A stretch of 64,000 nucleotides of DNA from Bryopsis sp. KO-2023 (lineage: Eukaryota; Chlorophyta; Ulvophyceae; Bryopsidales; Bryopsidaceae), in assembly GCA_030272585.1 (NCBI GenBank), contig BSYQ01000007.1, positions 5,460,001-5,524,000 of the forward strand, in the 5' to 3' direction. Both the position numbers and the translations under genes were made by a program. Below, piece by piece: positions 55,333 to 64,000 of this stretch (position 1 is its first letter; the number at the start of each line of letters is the position of its first letter). The notes under the pieces were generated by a model. The model was given only the letters and a program-made list of their open reading frames with translations, had not been told where the DNA came from and ran no database searches.

Positions 55333-58300
55333 ATGGCCGCGCGGAGCCGAGTGGACTTGCAGTCTGCTCTCCTGCAGCAGTTCGAAAGAGCTGTGGGAAA
55401 CAAGAGCACCATGGGCTTCCGGGAGTTCATGGAGGTTACCAAATGCCGGAGTAAGTTCTTCGCGGAGCGCCTGTTTCAAGCGGTGGACGTCGACAACTCG
55501 GGGGACATTTCCTTCGACGAATTTGTCGACACGATGCACATCCTACAGACCAGGGACTCGAAGCGCAGAATTCGCTTTATTTTCAAGCTGTTCGACCAGG
55601 ATGGTGACGGAGTGATTCAGTTCAGCGAGTTGAAACAAGTGCTGCGCGCCAGCGTGGAGGAGTCCGATGCCTCGCTCCCCGCAGCGGAGGTCGATGATTT
55701 GGCAGCGAAGTTGAGAGAAGTTTTTGAGCAAGCCAACAAGGATTTGGACGGCGAAGCGAGTGCGGGCGACGAAGACGGGATCTCGTTGGAAGCTTTCGAA
55801 GCGGTGCTGGAAAAATACCCCGACGTATTGGAAGGTCTGTCACTGGAAGGAGTGACGTTGGGTCGGGGTGAACGGGGTCCGGGAAAGCGCAAGAAACAAA
55901 ACGCCATAAAGCGCGTCATGAATTGGGTGACGCAAAACCCGCAGTTGGCGTTCACGTACACGACGTACAGTTTGGTCGTGCTAGCATTGTTTTTCTGGAG
56001 GTTCAGCCGGTATGCCCACAACTGCGACGGGGCGCCTATGGATGTAAAAGACCCAGTTAGCAACCTCACGAGACAAGAAGTCATGGATATAGCGAACGAT
56101 TGGAAGCGAAACCGCACCGAAAGCAAACCACCTCTCTTCACGGTCGCGGACATGAAGTACATGGCCTTCAGTTCCAGCCAATCGAAGCTGGACCCCATTG
56201 GATGCCAAGATTCAAGGAAAAGAAAATTGCTGAGCTGGACCCTACCGGTGGCCAAGGGAGCTGGGCAAGCCATGAAGGGTACATTCACTTTGATCCTCTT
56301 CCCTGTGTCCAGAAACCTCATGACGACTCTACGAAACACCTTCCTGAAGCACATCTTCAATTTCGATGAGGCCATCGAGTTCCACAGATACCTCGGGAAG
56401 GTGGGTTTCTTTTTCGCCTGGCTGCATACATTGTGCCACGTGGTGGATGTGATTCGCTGGCAGCAAACCGGTCGCTTCGAACGCTGGTCCTGGGCGTTTC
56501 CTGACGACGATCAAAGCGATCCTCTCGAAGAGGCGGTGACCAAAATCGAGGTCCCTGGCGCACCCCCCAGGTTCGAATTCGATATGGAGCAGCAGCCAGA
56601 CAGATTCGATGGAATTCCGTTTTACCTCTTCAGAGATACATCCAGTCAGCCCACAGCAGGCGAGCTTCTGGGGGCATGGTACGGTGTGACAGGAATCTGT
56701 TTGATCTGTTTGTACACCATCGCTGCGATGTTTGCTCTGGACTACCCCAAGAAGTTAGCAATTTTCGATGAAACGCCCTCAGACAAAAGAGGAGCCGGCG
56801 GACGCAGGAAGATGATCCTTGCCATTGGCAGAACCCTTCGAAATTTCAACATGTTTTGGTACACCCATCATCTTTTTGCCCTGTTTTACATCTGCATGCT
56901 TTTGCATCCTTTGCCCCACATTCCTAACGAGCGAAGAGAGTGGGGGTGGAGCGATTCCTGGCTGTGGGTGGGAATTCCTGTGCTGATTTATTTGACAGAG
57001 CGCATTATCCGTTTCGCTCGGACGGCAAGCAACACTAGAGTGGTGGCCGCAGACCTCTTCCCTGGAAATGTCACTGGACTGAAGGTCAGCAATGAACCCA
57101 AGACAGTCGTTTTCCATGCACAAGAACCCCACATGGAGCTTTTTGCACCTCTTCTCCCCTGTGGCTGTGTTTTTCCGAAGGTGGCAATTCTGGATCTTCA
57201 GTAGACTTGGTTGTGGGAATTGTTTTCATAGATGTGTGTTGAATGCAGGTCCGGAAACCAAAGAGCGTCGTTTATCAGGCTGGGATGTATGCATTCATCA
57301 ACATTCCGGAGCTGTCTTATTTCGAGTGGCATCCATTCACTTTGACATCTTCCCCTGGTGATAACTATTTCAGCTTCCACATCAGGGTGGCCGGTGACTG
57401 GACAAGGGCTCTCCACAAGATGGTTAAGAAGTGAGTACCACCCACCTTGCTCTTGGTTGCATCTACTGCTATATATTCACAGGGAGAGAATTAATTAACC
57501 AAAAAAAGGGGGTTTACACGTTTATTGTTCGCGTGCGAATGAACTCCACCTCTACCTCCCCCCTTCCTCTTTATTTGTTTGAAGGAGGGGGGAGGGGAGC
57601 GGAGAGCGTTTTAATAGTTGCAAATGGCTACCCCCAGTGCTTTTAACTCCAGGTCCCTGTTTGAGGCGGGTGGAGTTATATGTGCCTGTAGTTAGGATTT
57701 TGTTTTCATGGGCAGGTACCATGAAGATAAGGGTGCAGCCAACATTCAGGATGGCATGGTTGCCAACACTAGAAGAAACATCACTAGACTCCAAGTCAAG
57801 GGAGTGGCGGGGCCGCCCCAAATTGTGCAGGAGAGATTCCCCTTCTCGGTACAAGCTGTCCAGATTGTCTCAAATCGTGCAAAGGAAAAAAGAATCATGA
57901 TTTTCTTTCCAACCTTCTGTCTTTTTCGGCTGGTAGCCCTTGGCTTGAACTTACTTTGTGGAAAAATGTTGCCCTTGCTGGCAAATCATTTGATGGCGCA
58001 TGACAAAACTTGAACAAGAAAATGATGTGTGGGTGTGGGTGTTTTCAGGTGTATGTGGATGGACCCTTCGGAGCTCCTGCCCAAAACCACAAAGACTACA
58101 ACGTCATGATTCTAGTGGGTGCTGGAATCGGAGTCACTCCATTTGCCTCTGTGCTGAATGATATTTTGGACACCATGAAGAAGAATAGGTGCCCCAACTG
58201 CCAACATTCTCTCGGTACTTCCAATGTGAAGAAGGTAGGGTTCCAAAAAAAAGGAAAGATCAACCTGCAACGAGTTGTATGTGCTGATGTGTTTCTGTTA

Positions 58301-59265
58301 GTGTTCTCTATGTCCTCTTCCCCCCCCCCCTTTTCCAGAGAAGCAAAAACCAAAACCTCCAGCAGATACCCTTTCGTGGCTGTTCTCCAGTGGAAGAATA
58401 AGACGAAGGCTTTTTTTATTAATTTAGGACGGTTTTATTCTTTTTTTAATTTAGGGCGTTTTTTTTTTCCACCTATGGGTTCACCTCGAAAGAAAAAGCT
58501 GGATACGTTTGTGAATGCAGGTGTACTTTTACTGGACTCTTCGTCTCAGGAACGAAGCTGTGTGGTTCAAGCATTTGTTGGAAGAGATTGCAACTGAAGA
58601 CACTGCAGGAATTCTGGATATCAATATTCATGTCACTTCGATTCGAAAAGCCAACGACGTCCGTGTAGCTTTGCTCAGACTCGCCCACGAGCAAGTCGCT
58701 CAAAATGAGGGTGAGAGAAAACAAGATCTATGGAACCTTTAATCGACCTTTCATGGCACCTCATCAGAAATGGGAGGTAATTTTTTTATTTATGAATTTT
58801 TTTTAATGCTAGACGGTCATAGTGTCTAGCTGTGGGAAGCCAACATATATGTACCTCTCAAATACATCTGCTTTTGCCCATGTAGGTTTCTCTGGCAGTT
58901 TTCTTGAAATGTTTTCTTTCTTGAAACACCACCCAAAAACTTGTTTTTCTGGATCCGTGCTCCCTCCCCTTAAAAAAAAAGTATCTATATATATATTCCC
59001 CACAAATGGAATTTCCTTGAATCAGTTTTTCTATTATTCAGGTGTGGATGCCATCAGCACTATCAAGACGAGAGCAATCACCAAGTTTGGTAGACCCAAC
59101 TGGGACGAAGCCTTCACCAGGGCTAAGACAGAGCATCCAGACGAGAGGGATATTGGAGTGTTTTACTGTGGGCCCAACGGTCTGGCCAAGGTGTTGAATG
59201 CTCAGTGCAAGAAACACTCCAACAGCAAGGTCAAATACGACTTCATGAAGGAATCCTTCGGATAA
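55333..59265 (+). CDS. EF-hand NADPH oxidase (NOX5/RBOH type)
   Basis: Six exons join in phase (55333-57084, 57249-57430, 57716-57848, 58049-58234, 58521-58710, 59042-59265), giving 888 residues. EF-hand loops lie at residues 52-63 ([12 protein letters not shown]) and 88-99 ([12 protein letters not shown]), so calcium control is likely. The ferric-reductase membrane domain has both heme pairs: His in EFHRYLGKV and WLHTLCHVV, spaced as in NOX2 His101/His115, and His in FWYTHHLF and MLLHPL, as His209/His222. The FAD site is [14 protein letters not shown]-binding parts are [32 protein letters not shown] and [12 protein letters not shown]. It makes superoxide across the plasma membrane. The large first exon and early introns in the NADPH lobe are notable. 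Kozak-like AAAATGG supports the start. Confidence 0.95.
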
Positions 59266-62200
59266 GCTGACCATCACGGCAGATCTCCACACCGATAAAA
59301 GGCAAGAAACTCATGACAAGAATTAACAGTAGTGATAATTATCTATTGCTGGTGTTAGTTTTTTTTTTTTTTCAAAAGGTGCGTATCACATCGAGGCTTA
59401 AAACATATGGTCCAGTAGTTTGCAGCTGTCGAATATTATAGTTATTATAATTACCAGGCTTGGGGAGATTTGGCTCAAAAGCAGCATCCATATTCCTTCG
59501 TCCTTTTTTAGTATTGCTTTAAAGGGAGGCAATCCAACTGATCTCTTTTCCTTTTTCGCCAGCTCTATCGTACAGTCATTATCCCCACCCTTTCCACCAA
59601 TTTACAGATCCATGTTTTGTTTCTGCCAGCAGATCGATCCAGGGCGGGGGAAAGTACAGGGAAGAAGATCTAAGATGGTGTATATGGCACGGGGTTGGGA
59701 AAGAATAGGGAAAGAAATATGGTATCCATGGCATGGGGGTGGGAAATCCTGGGGATAGTAGCCTCACAATCGGTACATGCAGGTTGACTTCCTCTTTTTC
59801 TGTTATTCGATTGGGTGGGCGGTAGGGGGGTTCAGGAGCTCAATTTAAAAGAAAGAGAAACTTTTTTAGAGCCACAACAGAGTTTTGTTTATAACTTTTC
59901 GTACTGATGTTGTTGTTTTTTTTGGAGAGGTGGGGGGGGGGAAGAAACATCAAACCGTGGCATCTCAAGCTGATATGAAAGTGACTCACTCTTGTGTTAT
60001 ACTTTGGTAAGGTTGGGAACGAAAAGGATGTGCATCTAAAATATATACATATGCGACGAAAATGTATAAAGAAAAGGGCCCACCGGGGATGGGGGGGCTC
60101 TTTTTACTCGTGGGCAAGCTCAGCAATCTATTTATGTACTGTTATGATGCTCTATTTTTCCTTTTGAGAGACTAGCGACTGCTGCGTTTTTGGAAGCGGT
60201 CTACATAATTTCAAGAAAAAAGAATGAGAGAGAAAGAGAGAGAGAGAAATATATATCTATATATAGTGTGTGTGTGAGAGAAGAGATAACCGTCGACTTG
60301 AACTGTGCAGTTTTGACATAGATTTTTAACCTGGTTTGCTGGCATTGTACTTTCTCCTCATGGATTTGATATTATGAAGTGATTAGACACTGGATCGCAG
60401 GCCAATTGAACTTGAGTTAGGGCGGACTGACTGGCTCTGCTTTTTCTTCTTTTTTTTTTATAATCTTGGTTGGGATGGGTGTGCACAGTTGTGGCTGACA
60501 CATGTTTGGCACCAGGCGTTGTAATGAAACCAAATCGCTGTTTGAAGTTTTCCGTGCTCTCCTGTACATCGTGGAATTATCTTTTTCACTATCAGCTTGT
60601 TTCACAAGGGGAAGGATTTTCTACTGAGTTATGCTTGTTGTTAGATTTGCTGTGGAATTCCTGTTCCTAGAAATTTCCAACCCCCCCTGGACATACTCAA
60701 CAAATCCAAGTCTGAAAACAAATCGGTATATACATTTTCTTAAATCTATGTCTGGATGAAAAATGTCCCCAAGAAAACCCATCATAACTGTAAATAAAAA
60801 AGATTTCAATACCCTTTCATAGGTTTTCACAGGGGAAACGCACACCAAACTGTTGAACTTATAATTTTTCTTAATATGGAGTGTTTTTTCACAAAGAGGC
60901 AACTTTTCTCACGGAAATATGTCGTTGGCCTTCATCAATCAATGCAAATTAATTATTATGTTGTTCCCCCTCCTTTCTTGGTTTAACTTCGTAGAAATCA
61001 CAATCTCTGTGGCTAGGCTTGATCCAACCTCTTTTTGGTGAAGTTGCCCAACCCACAATGAATGCGTTGACTGATTTCTGGAAACAAAGCATCCACATCT
61101 AGATCCTGCCCCCTTCCTTAGCCCCCCCCCAAAAAAATTAATCAATAAATTAATAAAAAAAACATTCTGAATATGCAGAAAGTTGATGCTGAAAAATACG
61201 GCAAAATGGTGGTCGTCACAAATTATCTAAAAGTATTAGGATACAAGAAAAAGATGGGACCACAATTTCAACCAGATTGGGTTTCACTTCAATCGAACTT
61301 GATTCTGAAAGGTACGAAGTTTGAGAAAACGCACTCAAGTGTTGTCTATCCAGGGATTAATAGGCAAAGAATTGAGTAGAATTTAATTAGAATGGAGAAG
61401 CTGCAGGTGGTATCAAATTTGAGTGGTGACTAATAGCTGGGGACAGAAACGCAGCCGCCGTAGTCAGAGGCGGAAACACAGGGAAAACGTCGACAATGTA
61501 GTCGACAGGAACAAAAACAGAGTGACTGAAAACTGGCACTGGAGGTAGTGGTGGTAGGAGCGAACGAAAGGTCGCCTGCCAGTAACCCTCGACTCCATAG
61601 AAAGGCCATCATAACACGAACTTTGTAACACAGTTTCAAAAGGCGTTAAACTTCCTGCAAACGAACCAGTAACTCCACCGACCACCGACGAGTCGATACG
61701 ACTCCACCGACGTCGACTGGTTGCGTAGATGCAGCTGTCAGGGACGTGTTCAAAGGCGTATTCGCCAAAACATCAACGTTGATGTTAACATCAAGTCAGA
61801 TGATGAAATAAATTAACACATTGTTGTTTCTGGAAAACCAAGTTTTCCGTATCAAAAGTCTTACAACAAAAAGACAACTCCGAACTCTCGTTCACAGCAT
61901 TTCCTTCCCGACTCACTCAACTCTCATTCTCTCTCCGCTTACTCATACCTCGTACTTCTAACGTAAAATCCCAGATGTCACGGAGAATCTCTCCTCTCCC
62001 GACAAGTCAATTCAATCGATACAAATCCTCTCTCTGAGTCAGTCTCATGATCTGACGTTCATTAGGAATATATTAATTATTCGGGTCCAACAACATAGAA
62101 TCAATACTCTTCGAATCGGTTGATAAGCACCCATGAAAGTCGGTGAAATAGAATTCCGTGAGCAGTAAATGAAACAGTAAAAATGCTTAATGCAATGCTA

Positions 62201-64000
62201 CCGACAACAAGGCACAGGATGCTTTTCCCCCCTTTCAGTGTGTACAAACAATTAATAATCAATTGCAGCACTGCGCAAAATACTTTTCGAATTCATCTCC
62301 TAATGGACTGGGCGGTGGTATGCAGAGTCTGTCAAAACCTGGTGGAAACAGGCGATCTTCCGTATCGAAAACAAAGAAGCCATTTAAAGAGTAAATTTGA
62401 TGGAAATAGGAGGCATACAAAGAAGATATTGCATACAAGGAGCATTACACATGTCAAAATATCGAAATATCAACCCTCTGCTCGGCAAAACATGCAATCC
62501 TGCTCGGTCTGCGCAGCCACTTATTGAAACCTCACAAGAATCATTTTATCAAAAACAAATGTGCTCCACTGTGGCTGCCGGAACACTCTTTTTTGTTAAG
62601 AAGAAAACCTGTTCGAGTCCCCCCACAAGACTCTCTTTTCTCTTTTGTCTGTTTTTTTTTTCTTTTCTTTTTTTCTTTTCTTTTTCTTTAAATCAACACT
62701 CAAAACAAAGCGACACTCAAAAACACACCGCACCAAAAGGAAAAAAAAAAAAAGATATAAAAAGAAATAAAGAAGAAAAAAAAAGGAGCATGTTTTTCCC
62801 GCCTAACAAATATGCAAATCCTCGTTGAGACACTTTGTCATTGTTATGAAATCTATAAACATGGAGTCCCTTGCAATGCTCGCCAGCAGCTCAGAATTCC
62901 ATCCCCATAAGGATAACACCATATAAACAAACAAACACACACACACTCTCTCCCACAAAAACAAAATCTCCCAAGCTTTCCTTTCCTTCCTTTTTTTTCC
63001 TTGATTTGCCACCATGTTCTTTTCCACCGATTATCAACCCCCTGAAGCTTTTTCCCCCACCGAGACAACCCTTGTACACAAGCAGCGTTTTTTTTTCTTT
63101 AACATTGATTGTTTTCTGCTCACACTCTAAAAACACCTTTTCTTTCTTTTCCTTTCGAACAAAACGAAACAAACAAGCAACAAGGAAAGAAAAACAACTC
63201 CGAAAAACCAAACATCGACTTTCTCTATAAAGAGGGCGTGTGAGAGCCGTTTTATCTTTTTTCTTTGCTATATTTCTTTTCTTCCCTTTTCTTTTCCATT
63301 TTTTTCTTTTTTTTTTTCTCTCTATGTACATCTCTCTCTCTCCTTTTCGTGCTAGCCTTGCTTCTCTAAACTTTTTTTCTTTCCTTGTTCATTCTGGGCC
63401 AAACAGCAGAGTTCCTTCTCCACCACCTCCAAGTGTGCAAACATAACCCCCAAATCCTGCTCATTGCCAACCCCTGCCCTTATTCACCGCCGAACTATCA
63501 ATGGAAATAAGCCTCAGGGAACTTCCAAAAAAAAAAAAGAAAAAGAAAAGAGAAAGAAAGAAAGAAAAAAACCATGCGATCTGAGAATGCCAAGCAAACC
63601 TCTGTCTGTACACAATTATTCATCGCAATCCCCCCCCCCCTTTAAAGCTGCTACTATTGTTCCTTTTTTTTTGGTGTCAGGAAGCCTTGGAAAGGAAATG
63701 ATTGCGCTTGCGTTGCCGTCGTTTTCTCTCTCTCTCTCTCTCTGTCTCACTCTTTCTCTCACACTTTTTCTCTTTTTTTTTTCCTTCCTTCCCCTTCTCA
63801 AATATTTTCGAAACACAGCGCTAATCTGAAAATTCATACCTTTTTTCTTCTTTCACCACCTGCTGCTCCACAGTTGAATTTGTGTATGTACTTCACTTCA
63901 TTCTTCCCACCCCTTCCCTTCACCTTTTTCTGAAAAACAAACAGAGATTGGTTATAAAATACAATAATATTTCCATTGGTTTGAAAGGATCTCTCCCAGC
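59266..64000. other. No gene seen in 4.7 kb
   Basis: After the NADPH oxidase stop comes T/G- and purine-rich sequence with (GA)n and (TA)n runs at about 60230-60265. The middle (60.4-62.5 kb) is ordinary AT-rich sequence. From about 62620 to 63960 the plus strand is strongly pyrimidine-rich, with a (TC)n run near 63726-63743, as expected for the 3' flank of a minus-strand gene lying beyond the right edge. Confidence 0.45.

Noticed and set aside
58330-58400. An extra NADPH oxidase exon after the AG at about 58338
   Set aside because: It runs into a stop in the required phase, and the exon at 58521 joins the previous one directly and gives the conserved VYFYW motif.
62600-62630. Another B-box like GTTCGAGTCC
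   Set aside because: No T-stem pairing around it and none of the flanking features of the three repeat copies.

Overview
This is nuclear DNA of a eukaryote that has both a plastid and, in its ancestry, a flagellum. Genes are split by GT-AG introns with T-rich 3' ends. One product (5406-6605) carries a chloroplast plus thylakoid-lumen type presequence, another (31868-33325) is an ACHT-type plastid thioredoxin, and the remains of an IFT172 gene lie in the left third. An EF-hand NADPH oxidase and a ClpP add to the picture. My best inference is a green-lineage flagellate alga (a streptophyte or early-branching green alga); other algal groups are not excluded. The window holds no ribosomal RNA, complete tRNA or CRISPR.

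Left part (1-22 kb) is repeat-rich. It opens with the 3' end of a Ty3/gypsy chromovirus (integrase, chromodomain, polypurine tract and a 245-bp LTR). Next come a small two-copy gene in an inverted duplication (about 3.6-4.3 kb and 14.2-15.0 kb), a lumenal TPR gene, a seven-exon CNNM-type metal transporter on the minus strand, and IFT172 in two misordered pieces: its last two exons at 12.9-13.5 kb lie upstream of its broken middle part at 15.0-19.6 kb, which also contains a LINE fragment. Three copies of a compact tRNA-like repeat (2.5, 19.9 and 21.2 kb) share two hairpins whose stems are kept by paired changes; this is the best candidate for an undescribed element.

Middle part (22-40 kb): a decayed beta-helix (Pmp-like) gene, an unidentified minus-strand gene with a 31-nt exon, HUS1 (DNA damage clamp), a DUF2064 transferase, the ACHT thioredoxin, and a 13-exon gene for a putative eIF4E-binding protein (4E-T/GIGYF-like) with RGG and poly-Q segments.

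Right part (40-64 kb): NOC4 (small ribosomal subunit assembly), a short RPN2/Swp1-type oligosaccharyltransferase subunit, mitochondrial-type ClpP, a small unknown two-exon gene, and a complete six-exon NADPH oxidase with two EF-hands and four heme histidines. The last 4.7 kb has no gene that I can support.

Two layout rules recur. Four gene pairs are head-to-head with only 0.24-0.70 kb between start codons (HUS1/DUF2064, ACHT/4E-T-like, NOC4/RPN2, ClpP/unknown). Long gene-free stretches after several stop codons are strongly purine-rich in the sense strand. Exon joins were checked by hand for splice dinucleotides and reading phase; family assignments rest on remembered family motifs, not on a database search.
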